Of a stretch of DNA of 64,000 bases, positions 39,755-48,157 are shown one piece after another (positions within the stretch are counted from its first letter, which is position 1; every line of letters begins with the position of its first letter). Origin of the DNA: Curtobacterium sp. MCPF17_002 (GTDB lineage: Bacteria > Actinomycetota > Actinomycetes > Actinomycetales > Microbacteriaceae); the NCBI RefSeq assembly GCF_003234115.2, contig NZ_CP126251.1, positions 1,426,001 to 1,490,000 on the forward strand, written 5' to 3'. The position numbers and the translations under genes are program-made. The notes beneath the pieces were generated by a model. The model was given only the letters and a program-made list of their open reading frames with translations, searched no databases and was not told the DNA's origin.

Positions 39755-40948
39755 ATGTCAACGACGACGTCCACGACCCCGCTGCTCGAGTCCGACTTCT
39801 ACCGGTTCCAAGAAGGCCTGACCGAGCAGGAGCGAGAGTCACTCGGACGGCTGCGCACGTACCTCGAGTCCGAGGTGCGCCCGATCGCGGACGAGTACTG
39901 GGCGCGAGCCGAGTTCCCGATGCAGGTCATCAAGCCGCTCGCCGAGCTCGGCATGTACGGGCCCGGCGTCCCGCTCGTGCGACAGTTCGAGAACTCGGCC
40001 GTCTACCGCGGATGGGCGGCCCTCGAACTCGGACGGGTCGACGCGAGCGTCGCGACCTTCATCGGCGTGCAGTCCGGCCTCGCCATGAACTCCATCGCGG
40101 TGGCGGGCAGCGAGGAGCAGCAGCAGGAGTGGCTGCCCAGGATGGCGAGCGGCGAGCTCATCGGAGCGTTCGGGCTCACTGAACCGCTCTCCGGCAGCGA
40201 CTCGGCCCGGGGACTGCGAACCACCGCCCGGCGTGAGGGCGGGGAGTGGGTGCTCGACGGCGAGAAGCGCTGGATCGGGAACGCGACCTTCGCCGACGTG
40301 GTCGTCATCTGGGCGAAGGACGTCGCCGATGACCAGGTGAAGGGGTTCCTCGTCACGACGGACACTCCGGGCTTCACGGCGACCAAGATCGAGGACAAGA
40401 TCGCCCTCCGCGGCGTGCAGAACGCCGACATCGTCATGCAGGGCGTCCGGGTGCCCGAGTCGCGTCGACTGCAGAACGCTTCCTCGTTCCGTTCGACGGC
40501 CGAGGTGCTGCGCCTCACCCGCACCGAGGTGGCGTGGCAGGCGATCGGCATCGCGGTCGGCGCCTACGAGGCGGCGCTCGACTACGCCCGCAACCGGGTG
40601 CAGTTCGGCAAGCCGATCGCGGCGCACCAGCTCGTGCAGGACCGGCTCGTGCAGTCGCTCGCGAACATCACCGCGTCGATCGCCCTGTGCACGCAGGCTT
40701 CGGCGATGCAGGACGCCGGCACCGGTGGCGACGAGCACTCCGCGATGGCGAAGGCGTTCGCGACGGCGAAGATGCGGGAGACGGTGGCGTGGTGCCGTGA
40801 GGTGCAGGGCGGCAACGGCATCGTCCTCGACAAGGGCGTCGCGCGGTTCTTCGCGGACGCCGAGGCGATCTACTCGTACGAGGGCACGCGCGAGGTGAAC
40901 ACGCTCATCGTCGGGCGGGCGATCACCGGCCAGGCCGCCTTCGTCTGA
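39755..40948 (+). CDS. acyl-CoA dehydrogenase (glutaryl-CoA dehydrogenase-like)
   Basis: The 397-residue flavoenzyme has GAFGLTEPLSGSDSARGLRTTA and GEKRWIGNATFADVVVIWAKD (FAD/substrate loops), QNADIVMQGVRVPESRRL, and the C-terminal EVQGGNGIVLDKGVARFFADAEAIYSYEGTREVNTLIVGRAITG. Catalytic Glu is in YEGTREVN, placed as in glutaryl/isobutyryl-type enzymes. It oxidises acyl-CoA thioesters and passes electrons to ETF. GTG at 39746 is an alternative start three codons upstream. Divergent regulator gene across about 45 bp. Confidence 0.87.
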   Translation: MSTTTSTTPLLESDFYRFQEGLTEQERESLGRLRTYLESEVRPIADEYWARAEFPMQVIKPLAELGMYGPGVPLVRQFENSAVYRGWAALELGRVDASVATFIGVQSGLAMNSIAVAGSEEQQQEWLPRMASGELIGAFGLTEPLSGSDSARGLRTTARREGGEWVLDGEKRWIGNATFADVVVIWAKDVADDQVKGFLVTTDTPGFTATKIEDKIALRGVQNADIVMQGVRVPESRRLQNASSFRSTAEVLRLTRTEVAWQAIGIAVGAYEAALDYARNRVQFGKPIAAHQLVQDRLVQSLANITASIALCTQASAMQDAGTGGDEHSAMAKAFATAKMRETVAWCREVQGGNGIVLDKGVARFFADAEAIYSYEGTREVNTLIVGRAITGQAAFV

Positions 40949-41000
40949 GCGCCGGGCCGGCGCGACAACCGGCGAGCGGGCGGGCAGGCGACGGAAGGCC

Positions 41001-41054
41001 GACCCGGAACGACGACACCGATGTCGTACGACATCGACATCGTCGTTCCGGGTC
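41001..41054. terminator. nested palindrome in convergent gap
   Basis: Outer arms GACCCGGAACGACGA (41001-41015 and complement 41040-41054) enclose a separate perfect 16-bp palindrome GATGTCGTACGACATC (41020-41035). The gap separates the acyl-CoA dehydrogenase and S9 peptidase genes. Confidence 0.7.
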
Positions 41055-41068
41055 GGATATGCCGCCAG

Positions 41069-41108
41069 CCCAGCAGCCCAGCAGCCCAGCAGCCCAGCAG
41101 CCCAGCAG
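41069..41108. repeat. 8-bp tandem repeat CCCAGCAG x5
   Basis: Five exact units lie between the nested palindrome and the peptidase stop; further degenerate units continue to about 41117. Intergenic. Confidence 0.85.
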
Positions 41109-41139
41109 CCAGCAGCCGCGCCCCCGCGCCCCGCCCCGC

Positions 41140-43269
41140 TCAGCCGAGCAACTCGGGCCGCTTCCAGTCCTCGCCGAGCACGTGCTGCCCGAGGAACGCG
41201 AACACCGTCTCGTACCAGACCACCGCGTGCTGCGGCTTGAGAATCCAGTGGTTCTCGTCCGGGAAGTAGAGGAACCGGTGCGGCATAGACCCGTCGGCCG
41301 CCGCGTGGTGTTCGGCCAGCTCGGACCAGAGCCGCAGCCCTTCGCCGATCGGCACCCGGTAGTCCTTGTCGCCGTGGATGACGAGCATCGGTGACGTGAT
41401 GTCGGCGACGAACCGGTGCGGGTCGTTCTCGTGCAGCCCGGCCTCGTCGAAGATCGACTGCCAGTACTGCGACATGTCCGTCGTGCCGTTGAACTGGTCG
41501 AGCGCCCAGAGGCTGGCGTGCGTGACGATCGCCCGGAAGCGGTCGGTGTGCCCGGCCACCCAGTTCGACATGTAGCCGCCGAACGACCCGCCCATCGCGG
41601 CCGTCCGGGTCTCGTCGATGTCCTCGCGTGCGATGGCCTCGTCGGTGATCGCCATGAGGTCGGTGTACGGCGCCTGCCCCCACGCGTTCCACCCGCGGTT
41701 GATGAAGTCGAGCCCGTACCCGGTGGAGAGCGCGGGATCCGGCAGCAGTACCGCGTAGCCCCGTGCAGCGGCGAGCTGCGGGTTCCACCGCCACGACCAC
41801 TGGTTCCACGAGTTGAGCGGTCCGCCGTGGATCCAAAGGAGCAGCGGGTGCGGCCCGTCGCCCGCCGACGCGGGCGGGAGCACCAACCAACCGCGCACGC
41901 GCGAACCGTCCGGCGCCGTCGTCGACACCTCTTCCAGGCGACCGGGGACTTCCGGCAGCGCGGCCGGCGTCGCCAGCGGGGTCACCGTGCCGTCGGCTGC
42001 GATCCGCACGGGGTGCAGCGGGGCCTGCCAGGAGGCACGGAGCGCCACGACGACGCCCGTCTCCTCCGCCACGCGCAGGCTCGAGTACGCCCAGTCGTCG
42101 TGGGTCACCTGCTCGACGGCGCCGCCGTCGACGGGGATGCTGAAGACCGGCGCGCGGCCGTCCTGGTCCGCCGTCGCCAGGAGCGCACCGTCGCCGTGCG
42201 CGAAGACGAGCTCGTTCGGCCAGCGGTCCCAGTCGGTTGCGATGCGTCGGGCCCCGGACACCGCGGAGCCGTCGAGGTCGGCCACCCAGATCTCCTGCTG
42301 CGTGGCACCCTGCGGTGTGAAGCGGGGCGTCCGCACCCAGGCGAGCGTCCGCCCGTCGTGGCTGATGGTGGGCGTCTCGTGGTCGACGGTGTCCTCGTCG
42401 AACAGCACGGTGCTCCGGCCGCTCGCGACGTCGAAGGCGACGAGCGTCGAACGCGAACCACGCGATTCCTGGACGGCGACGGTGGCGACGACCACCGACC
42501 CGTCCGGGGTGACCACCCCGGAGACGTGTTCGAGGGAGCGTGCCGGCGCGGGCGTGAGGTCGACGGGGGCCGGGAGGTGCGCCGGGTAGGCGGGCTTCAT
42601 GTCGCCGTCCGGACCGTCGTCGGACAGGGCGGGGGTGGTGTCGGCCTCGCGCAAGGTGCCGAGGTCGAGCGTCAGGACGTGCGTCTCGTCGGGGCCGAGG
42701 TCGTGGTCCCAGAAGCGGACGGGGTAGGTCTCGTGCAGGATCGCCTGCACCTTCCGGTCCTTCCGGCGGCCGCGGAGCTCCGCATCGGCGGTGACCACAC
42801 CGGTGCGGTCGCTGCCGGCACCGGGCAGGAGGCCGGCCGTGACGGCGACGGTGTCCGCTGCGGAGGCAGAGCCGAGCACGCCGCCGATGCCGCCCGCGAA
42901 CCGGGTGAGGGGGCGGGCTTCGCCGCCGGCCGCCGGCAGGACCCAGAGCTGCGGGGCGTCGCTGTCCGTGTCGCCCTCGCCGTCCGGGCGACCGGACACG
43001 AAGAGCAGGTCGCCGGTGCGCGTGAAGGACACCCCGCCCTCGCCCTTGACCGAGCGGGTGAGACGGACGGGCGCGGCTGCCGCCCCGTCCGCAACGGCAG
43101 TACCGGGGTCCGAACCGGGCACGGCCCAGATCGACCGGCGGTACCCGGTGCCGTCGGCGTCGAGGACGCTGACGGTCAGGGCGACGCGCGAGCCGTCGGG
43201 GCTCACGGCGATGCCGTCGACTCGGGGGAGGGCGGTGAACTGGTCCAGATCGGAGAACGGCGTCGTCAT
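41140..43269 (-). CDS. S9 family prolyl oligopeptidase
   Basis: The 709-residue peptidase has an N-terminal beta-propeller with WD/PQQ-like repeats (IAVSPDGSRVAL, VVTPDGSVVVATV, ISHDGRTLAWVR) and a C-terminal alpha/beta hydrolase (about residues 460-709). The catalytic triad is visible: nucleophile Ser about 562 in GGSFGGYM, Asp in IHGDKDYRVP, His in FPDENHWI. No signal peptide, so cytoplasmic; it degrades oligopeptides or hydrolyses acyl-amino acids. TAGCGT lies 6 nt before the ATG. Confidence 0.9.
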   Translation of the reverse strand: MTTPFSDLDQFTALPRVDGIAVSPDGSRVALTVSVLDADGTGYRRSIWAVPGSDPGTAVADGAAAAPVRLTRSVKGEGGVSFTRTGDLLFVSGRPDGEGDTDSDAPQLWVLPAAGGEARPLTRFAGGIGGVLGSASAADTVAVTAGLLPGAGSDRTGVVTADAELRGRRKDRKVQAILHETYPVRFWDHDLGPDETHVLTLDLGTLREADTTPALSDDGPDGDMKPAYPAHLPAPVDLTPAPARSLEHVSGVVTPDGSVVVATVAVQESRGSRSTLVAFDVASGRSTVLFDEDTVDHETPTISHDGRTLAWVRTPRFTPQGATQQEIWVADLDGSAVSGARRIATDWDRWPNELVFAHGDGALLATADQDGRAPVFSIPVDGGAVEQVTHDDWAYSSLRVAEETGVVVALRASWQAPLHPVRIAADGTVTPLATPAALPEVPGRLEEVSTTAPDGSRVRGWLVLPPASAGDGPHPLLLWIHGGPLNSWNQWSWRWNPQLAAARGYAVLLPDPALSTGYGLDFINRGWNAWGQAPYTDLMAITDEAIAREDIDETRTAAMGGSFGGYMSNWVAGHTDRFRAIVTHASLWALDQFNGTTDMSQYWQSIFDEAGLHENDPHRFVADITSPMLVIHGDKDYRVPIGEGLRLWSELAEHHAAADGSMPHRFLYFPDENHWILKPQHAVVWYETVFAFLGQHVLGEDWKRPELLG

Positions 43270-43275
43270 GCCCCC

Positions 43276-43281
43276 ACGCTA
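43276..43281 (-). promoter_or_regulatory. -10 hexamer TAGCGT of a predicted leaderless start
   Basis: On the minus strand TAGCGT is 6 nt before the ATG at 43269. Confidence 0.55.
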
Positions 43282-43391
43282 TCGGCGCCCACGGACCGCA
43301 CAGGGGTCTCGTCAGGACCTGTGGAGAACTCCCACGCCGTGCGCAGCGTCCACAGGAGCGGACGCCGGAGCGCCTGCTGGAGCACGGGCAC

Positions 43392-44264
43392 TCACGCCCA
43401 GAACGCCGCGATCCCCTCCGCGACGGCACTGCCCTGCACGTACCCTGCCTCGGCGGCCGGCGCCTGCGTGGCGAGTGACAGCGAGTTCGCGCCGAACGCC
43501 TGCTGCGCCGCGCTGTCCGCCACGACGACCTCGACCGAGCTACCGCCGGCGCGGAGCCCCTCGACCGCGACGTCGAGCCACGGCCCGAGCGGCGACGGCC
43601 CCTCCGGACCGCAGGCGATGACGAGGACGCGCTCGTACCCGGCAGCGACGTCGGAGTTCGTGCCCGACCGGAGGCCACCGTCGTAGTACGGACGTCCCTC
43701 GAGCCCGACGGGCGACCACACGAGCGGCACCGAGCAGCTCGCGGCCACGGCGCGGGCGAGCGGGATGCCGTCCGCGGCGGTGAGGAGCCGGAACGTCCCG
43801 TCGGTCGCGTCGATCGTGGTCAACGCGAGCGGCTTCGTCGGCCACTCCGACGACGGCAGCGTCTCGGTGAAGGTCGCGACGCGCTCGTCGTCGGTCTGCC
43901 CGGAGGTGGTCTGCTGCGCGAGGCGTCCCAGGCGTGCGCGTGCGTCCTGCTCCGACGTCGCGCCCTCGAGCACCGCACCGATGCGCTGCTGGAAGTCCTC
44001 GCCGTCGATGGCGATGGGCTCCTCGTACGTCGTCGGGACCGGTGCGTGCTGCTGCTCGAACGCCTGCTGCACGCCGCCGTGGCGGACGAACGTGCCGACG
44101 ACACTGCCGGCGCTGGTGCCGACCACGAGGTCGGCGGCGTCGAGGTCGACCCCTGCCTCCTGGAGCGCGGACAGCACTCCGAGTTCCCACGCGATGCCGG
44201 CGATGCCGCCGCCTCCGAGGACGAGTGCTCTGGTTCCGGGCGCGGGCGTCGAGACGTCGGTCAT
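43392..44264 (-). CDS. patatin-like phospholipase
   Basis: The 290-residue protein has the oxyanion loop GGGGIAG (residues 17-23), nucleophile Ser51 in GTSAGS and the dyad Asp in YYDGGLRSGTN. Short single-domain patatins hydrolyse phospholipids or lipid esters; actinobacterial members of this length are usually cytoplasmic or peripheral. TAAGCA is 6 nt before the ATG. It lies 122 bp upstream of the S9 peptidase gene on the same strand, with no obvious terminator between. Confidence 0.87.
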   Translation of the reverse strand: MTDVSTPAPGTRALVLGGGGIAGIAWELGVLSALQEAGVDLDAADLVVGTSAGSVVGTFVRHGGVQQAFEQQHAPVPTTYEEPIAIDGEDFQQRIGAVLEGATSEQDARARLGRLAQQTTSGQTDDERVATFTETLPSSEWPTKPLALTTIDATDGTFRLLTAADGIPLARAVAASCSVPLVWSPVGLEGRPYYDGGLRSGTNSDVAAGYERVLVIACGPEGPSPLGPWLDVAVEGLRAGGSSVEVVVADSAAQQAFGANSLSLATQAPAAEAGYVQGSAVAEGIAAFWA

Positions 44265-44311
44265 GGGTCCTGCTTACCAGGCTGCGGTGACGCCGTGGTG
44301 GCGACCGGTGA

Positions 44312-44355
44312 CGGACTGGAGGCGCGGGGCGGCGCCGCCACGCGCCTCCAGTCCG
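44312..44355. repeat. full hairpin of the CTGGAGGCGCG family
   Basis: CGGACTGGAGGCGCG (44312-44326) pairs perfectly with 44341-44355 around a 14-nt loop. Located between the trypsin-like gene end and the patatin start. Confidence 0.85.
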
Positions 44356-44398
44356 ATGGTCGGAACGTCCCACACCGCCCGAAATGGGATGCCGAATC

Positions 44399-44483
44399 GC
44401 TCGTAGGAGGTCGGGATTTCCTGCCTCCTACGAGCGGAACGGCTTCCTACGAGCGGAACGGCTTCCTCCGCGCGGAACGGCGT
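44399..44483. repeat. hairpin plus 19-bp tandem repeat
   Basis: GCTCGTAGGAGG (44399-44410) pairs with CCTCCTACGAGC (44424-44435). The right arm leads into CCTACGAGCGGAACGGCTT at 44427-44445 and 44446-44464, then a degenerate copy at 44465-44483, 18 bp before the stop of the trypsin-like gene. Confidence 0.8.
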
Positions 44484-44500
44484 CACGCGGGAGGGCCGGG

Positions 44501-45247
44501 TCAGACGCCGGCGGTGGAGCGGATCCAGCTCGCGCTCTGGGTGAGGACGGCGTAGTTCGAGCCGGCGTGCGTGTTCGCACCCGGGTCCGCGACGTCGCCG
44601 GTCGAGCAGACTCCGACCACCTTGCCGCCGACCAGCAGGGGGCCGCCGGAGTCGCCGTGGTTCGAGGCGCCGGACACCCCCGTGACGTGCTGGGCGACGC
44701 CCCCGTAGGCGTCGGTCGAGCGGCCCGTGAGGTTCACGCTCGCCTGGTACAGGCCGGTCGTCGGGACGCCGTTCGCACGGTTGCCGTACCCCATGATCGT
44801 GCCGGTTCCGGTGCTCCGCGGGCTGTAGCCGAGGTCCAGTTGCGCGTACGAGGTCAGGGTCTTCGGGGTGCGGAGGTGCACGAGCGCGATGTCACCCGCC
44901 GGCGCGGAGTAGAGCCGATCGGCCGCGGTCGCCGCGCCCCGGTTCGTCGTGCTGTTCGAGTGGTAGACGTTCATCGCGGTGGTGCCGTCGACGCAGTGTT
45001 CGGCGGTGAGCACCCACGACGCGTTGAGCTGTTCGCCGGTGCACCCGTAGGTGCCGGTGCCGCCCTGCTGGAAGACGAGCTGCACCTCCCACGGGGTGCT
45101 CGGTGACTGCTCGCCGCCGATGACCTGCGGCGAGGCGGATGTGGCGGTGGTGGCGTTCGCGGCGGTGGCGCCGAGCGATCCGCCGAGGAGGGCGAGGGCC
45201 GCTGTCGCGCTGAACGCGAGGGCCTTGAGCTTCGTTCGCTGCTGCAT
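44501..45247 (-). CDS. secreted trypsin-like serine protease (S1)
   Basis: The 248-residue protein has a signal peptide (LKALAFSATAALALLGGSLGATAANA) and a short propeptide before VIGGEQSPSTPWEVQL, the S1 mature-like start. The catalytic triad is His in TAEHC, Asp in GDIALVHL and Ser200 in GDSGGPLL, with paired Cys (YGCTGEQ/AEHCVD). Predicted extracellular endopeptidase. Specificity pocket residue before GDSGGP is in SNHGDSGG, so Arg/Lys specificity is not assured. Confidence 0.88.
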   Translation of the reverse strand: MQQRTKLKALAFSATAALALLGGSLGATAANATTATSASPQVIGGEQSPSTPWEVQLVFQQGGTGTYGCTGEQLNASWVLTAEHCVDGTTAMNVYHSNSTTNRGAATAADRLYSAPAGDIALVHLRTPKTLTSYAQLDLGYSPRSTGTGTIMGYGNRANGVPTTGLYQASVNLTGRSTDAYGGVAQHVTGVSGASNHGDSGGPLLVGGKVVGVCSTGDVADPGANTHAGSNYAVLTQSASWIRSTAGV

Positions 45248-45358
45248 GCCATGATGCTCCGCGTGCCCCGTTCGGGGGTCAAGTCGGCGTTGCTGAGGAC
45301 AACACCGTCACCCGGAAGTCGGCCTGTGGACAACTCCGTTCTCGTCGGTGGTGTCGCC

Positions 45359-45364
45359 TAGCGT
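45359..45364 (+). promoter_or_regulatory. -10 hexamer TAGCGT of a predicted leaderless start
   Basis: TAGCGT is 7 nt before the ATG at 45372. Confidence 0.55.
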
Positions 45365-45371
45365 CGAGGTC

Positions 45372-46199
45372 ATGGGGCAACAGCAGGAGCGGCGCGGGAC
45401 GCGCGCCGGACGGGTCGGCGCGGTGGCGTGGCCGATCGTCGTGGCAGCTGCGCCCACCGCTGCGTTCCAACTGCCGAACCTCTTCGCCACGACGGCCGTG
45501 CGGATCGCGCTCGTGGTCTTCGGGCTCGTCGTCCTCGTGGCGGCGGTGCTCGTGCAGGTCGTGCGCGCTCGGCGGAGCGAAGCGGGCCGGCTGGCCGCCG
45601 AGGAATCCGCGGCGCACGTCGAGCGGGAACAGTCGACGGCGGTCCGGTACGCCTTCACCCAGATCGCCTCACGGCTCGTCCGCTTCACCGAGCTGCCGCA
45701 TCGGGACCGGCGGTCGGAGCTCCCGGGCTTCGCGGACCGGGTCGCCGTGGCGCTCGCGTTCTACCTGCTGCCCGGCGTCCCCGACGTGCGCGCGAACGTG
45801 TACCAGCTGTCGTCGGACCTCGCGGCGCTCGAGCCGATCGGGCACGGGGGAGCGGGGGACACCGCCGGGGTGTTCCGTGCCGGCACCCCGTACGGCGACC
45901 GGAACCTCGAGTGGGTGCTCATCGGCGGTGCCCCGCGGGTCGTCGGGGACCGCACCGCCGACGTCGACGCCGACCAGGACCTGCCCGACTTCGAGCCCCG
46001 GTACACCTCGTACGTGTCCGTCGTCATCCGGTCGGACGAGTACTCGTTCGGCATGCTCACCGTGGACTCGCCCGCCCCGGACGCCTTCACCGAACTCGAC
46101 ACGAAGAACGTCGCGATGATGGCCTCGTTCCTGGCGGTCGCGTTCTCCCTCACCTACTCGTTCCCCGAGCGGGACCGACGATCTCGGAAAGGCCCGTGA
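45372..46199 (+). CDS. membrane-anchored protein with GAF-like domain
   Basis: The 275-residue protein has two N-terminal membrane helices (VAWPIVVAAAPTAAFQL and VRIALVVFGLVVLVAAVLVQVV), a coiled connector (RRSEAGRLAAEESAAHVEREQSTAV) and a cytoplasmic domain of about 170 residues. The beta pattern and the closing FGMLTVDSPAPDAFTELDTKNVAMMASFLAVAFSL resemble GAF domains. It could be a sensor lacking an output module. A 61- or 75-residue protein gene follows immediately, so the two may act together. Confidence 0.7.
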   Translation: MGQQQERRGTRAGRVGAVAWPIVVAAAPTAAFQLPNLFATTAVRIALVVFGLVVLVAAVLVQVVRARRSEAGRLAAEESAAHVEREQSTAVRYAFTQIASRLVRFTELPHRDRRSELPGFADRVAVALAFYLLPGVPDVRANVYQLSSDLAALEPIGHGGAGDTAGVFRAGTPYGDRNLEWVLIGGAPRVVGDRTADVDADQDLPDFEPRYTSYVSVVIRSDEYSFGMLTVDSPAPDAFTELDTKNVAMMASFLAVAFSLTYSFPERDRRSRKGP

Positions 46200-46228
46200 T
46201 GCTGACTCGTTCTGTCGGATGCTCGACG

Positions 46229-46234
46229 TACGCT
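46229..46234 (+). promoter_or_regulatory. -10 hexamer TACGCT of a predicted leaderless start
   Basis: TACGCT is 6 nt before the ATG at 46241. Confidence 0.5.
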
Positions 46235-46240
46235 TCCCCC

Positions 46241-46426
46241 ATGACGACCGTGAACCCTGCTCCGAAGGCGTTCGGGCGTGCCCGGCTGACCTCGCCGAAC
46301 TGGAACGTCGACACCACCGACGCCGACTACGAAGACCTCGATGTCATCGCCGCCAACCTCGAGCGAGAACTCGTTGAGGCCCGGGTGCGCGTGGCCGAAC
46401 GGATCGCGGCCCGGCAGCGTCGCTGA
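46241..46426 (+). CDS. 61-residue hypothetical protein
   Basis: The peptide MTTVNPAPKAFGRARLTSP... ends in a charged helix (LDVIAANLERELVEARVRVAERIAARQRR) likely to form a coiled coil. An upstream ATG at 46199 overlaps the stop of the GAF-like gene (TGATG) and would add 14 residues (MLTRSVGCSTYASP). I prefer 46241 because a -10 box sits at leaderless spacing and the extra residues look non-conserved, but coupled translation from 46199 is a real alternative. Function unknown. Confidence 0.6.
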   Translation: MTTVNPAPKAFGRARLTSPNWNVDTTDADYEDLDVIAANLERELVEARVRVAERIAARQRR

Positions 46427-46452
46427 CCGGGCCTCGGCCAGCGGCGCCGCTG

Positions 46453-47499
46453 TCAGTGGTGCTCGCGCTGCTCGGCGGGAGCGACGTCGATGAGGACCTT
46501 GCCGACGGTGTCACCCTCGACCGCGTCCTGGGCGGCCGCGGTGTCCTCCAGGCTGAACCGCACGAGCGGCAGGCCAGCGTCCTCGCCGACCGCCAGGACG
46601 CCGTCGCGCAGTGCGGCGGTGATGTCCTCCGCGGCGGCGGAGAGCGCCTCGTCGCCGATCGTGTAGAGCAGCAGGAACTGGTAGCGGGCGTTGACGCTCA
46701 TGTTCGGTCGGATCGGCAGCGTCGCCTCGTCGCCGCCGTTGTTCGCGTAGATCGACACGACGCCGTGGTTCGCCAGGACCTCCGCGACCAGCCCGGCGTT
46801 GTGCGGGATCGACACCTCGACGACGATGTCCACGCCGTCCGGGGCGATCTCGCGGATCCGCGCCGCTGCGTCCTCCGACCGGTAGTTCACCGTGTGGTGC
46901 GCGCCCGCCGCCGTGGCGAGGGCGGCCTTCCCGTCGGAGCTGATCGTCGTGATGACGGTGGCTCCCGCCCAGCGTGCCAGCTGGATCGCCGCGTGCCCGA
47001 CGGCTCCGGCGCCGCCCGCGACCAGGACGTGCTTGCCGTCGAGGGTGCCGGGGGACAGCCGGGCGGGGCCGTGCTCGTGCGTCGTGAGCGCTCGGTGCGC
47101 GGTGATCGCCGGGACCCCGAGCGAGGCGCCGACGTCGAACGAGGTGCCGACCTGGAGCGGCACGACCCGCTCGGCCGGCACGACGGTGTACTCCTGAGCG
47201 GTGCCGGTGGGGCGGCCGGCGGCGGACATGTAGAGCCAGACGCGGTCGCCGACCGACAGTCCTTCGACGCCTTCGCCGACGGCGTCGAGCACCCCGGCGC
47301 CGTCCTGGTTCGGCGTGATCTCCGGGAACGGCAGTGCGTCGCCGTACGTGCCGCCCGCCCGGGCCTTCCAGTCGGTGGGGTTCACACCGGAGACGACAAC
47401 GCGGACACGGACTTCGCCCGGGGCGGGCTCTGGCACCTCGCGGTCGACGAGTTCGAGGACGGACGAGTCACCGGGCGTTGTGTAGACGACTGATCGCAT
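46453..47499 (-). CDS. NADPH:quinone reductase, zinc-free MDR family
   Basis: The 348-residue enzyme begins MRSVVYTTPGDSSVLELVDREVPEPAPGEVRVRVVVSGVNPTDWKAR and has the Rossmann motif VLVAGGAGAVGHAAIQLARWAGATV. It lacks the structural-zinc Cys set, so it belongs with quinone oxidoreductases. It probably reduces quinones or enones with NADPH. It lies downstream of the HxlR gene on the same strand, separated by a degenerate palindrome; together with the HxlR target gene it suggests a quinone/electrophile response locus (inference). Confidence 0.85.
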   Translation of the reverse strand: MRSVVYTTPGDSSVLELVDREVPEPAPGEVRVRVVVSGVNPTDWKARAGGTYGDALPFPEITPNQDGAGVLDAVGEGVEGLSVGDRVWLYMSAAGRPTGTAQEYTVVPAERVVPLQVGTSFDVGASLGVPAITAHRALTTHEHGPARLSPGTLDGKHVLVAGGAGAVGHAAIQLARWAGATVITTISSDGKAALATAAGAHHTVNYRSEDAAARIREIAPDGVDIVVEVSIPHNAGLVAEVLANHGVVSIYANNGGDEATLPIRPNMSVNARYQFLLLYTIGDEALSAAAEDITAALRDGVLAVGEDAGLPLVRFSLEDTAAAQDAVEGDTVGKVLIDVAPAEQREHH

Positions 47500-47535
47500 G
47501 GCTCCAGGCAACCACGCGACGCCTCGGTGCGCGAT

Positions 47536-47588
47536 GGTGAGCAGCAACGGTCGAGTGCGGGTGGGTGACCCGACGATTTCTGCTCACC
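47536..47588. repeat. AGAAATGGTCGGG-family palindrome, diverged copy
   Basis: Arms of 20 bp pair at 16 positions (GGTGAGCAGCAACGGTCGAG against complement of the 3' arm). The 3' arm GACGATTTCTGCTCACC is close to the perfect copy at 31342-31392. Followed by two GCGGCGCGCGGCACGAAGC direct repeats before the HxlR stop. Confidence 0.7.
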
Positions 47589-47678
47589 AAGCGCGGCGCG
47601 CGGCGCGCGGCACGAAGCCCGCGCGGCGCGGCGCGCGGCACGAAGCGCGCGCCCGCGCCCGCCCGCCCGCCCGCCCGC

Positions 47679-48041
47679 TCAGCGCGCGTCGTACTCGCCG
47701 CGCGACACCGCGACCTCGTCCATGTGCGACGTCGCCCAGTCCTCGAGCGGCTCGAGCACCGCCCGGAGTGACCGACCACGATCGGTGAGCTCGTACTCGA
47801 CGTGCGGCGGGATCTCGGGGAAGACCGTGCGCGTCACGAGTCCGTCGCGCTCGAGCGCCCGGAGGGTCTGCGTGAGCATCTTCTGCGACACGCCCTGCAC
47901 CCGCGTCGCGATCACCGAGTACCGCGCCGGACCGGCGGCGAGCGTGCCGATCGTCAGGACGCTCCACCGGTCGCCGATGCGGTCGAGCAGCTGACGCGAG
48001 GGGCACTCGGCGGCGTAGGGGCTGTACTCGAGCGCTGACAT
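47679..48041 (-). CDS. HxlR-family regulator
   Basis: The 120-residue winged-helix protein has the family opening YAAECPSRQLLDRIGDRWSVLTIGTL, with Cys13 aligned to the redox-sensing N-terminal Cys of YodB/HypR-type regulators (13 residues before Trp26). It continues with RYSVIATRVQGVSQKMLTQTLRALERDGLVTRTVFPEIPPHVEYELTDRGRSL. A GGGAGGAC Shine-Dalgarno sequence supports ATG 48041; an in-frame GTG (48056) is the alternative. It is divergent from an NAD(P)-binding protein gene, with a YodB-type dyad between. Confidence 0.88.
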   Translation of the reverse strand: MSALEYSPYAAECPSRQLLDRIGDRWSVLTIGTLAAGPARYSVIATRVQGVSQKMLTQTLRALERDGLVTRTVFPEIPPHVEYELTDRGRSLRAVLEPLEDWATSHMDEVAVSRGEYDAR

Positions 48042-48074
48042 GGGGTCCTCCCTCACGCACCGTGAGGTGCCTAC

Positions 48075-48091
48075 TTACTGAAAGAGAGTAA
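48075..48091. promoter_or_regulatory. YodB-type operator TTACT-N7-AGTAA
   Basis: The perfect dyad TTACT-GAAAGAG-AGTAA lies 34 bp upstream of the HxlR start and 67 bp upstream of the divergent gene. It matches the TACT-N7-AGTA consensus described for YodB/CatR of Bacillus, and AT-rich sequence is otherwise rare here. Confidence 0.7.
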
Positions 48092-48157
48092 CGCTTGTAC
48101 GGTGAGTGTCAACGCCCGCGACGTCCCTGCGTCGCCCCGCCAACGAGAGGAACACCC

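Noticed and set aside
41069..41108. CCCAGCAG tandem repeat as a coding phase-variation switch
   Set aside because: The array is intergenic, between a palindrome and the end of the S9 gene; no frame passes through it.
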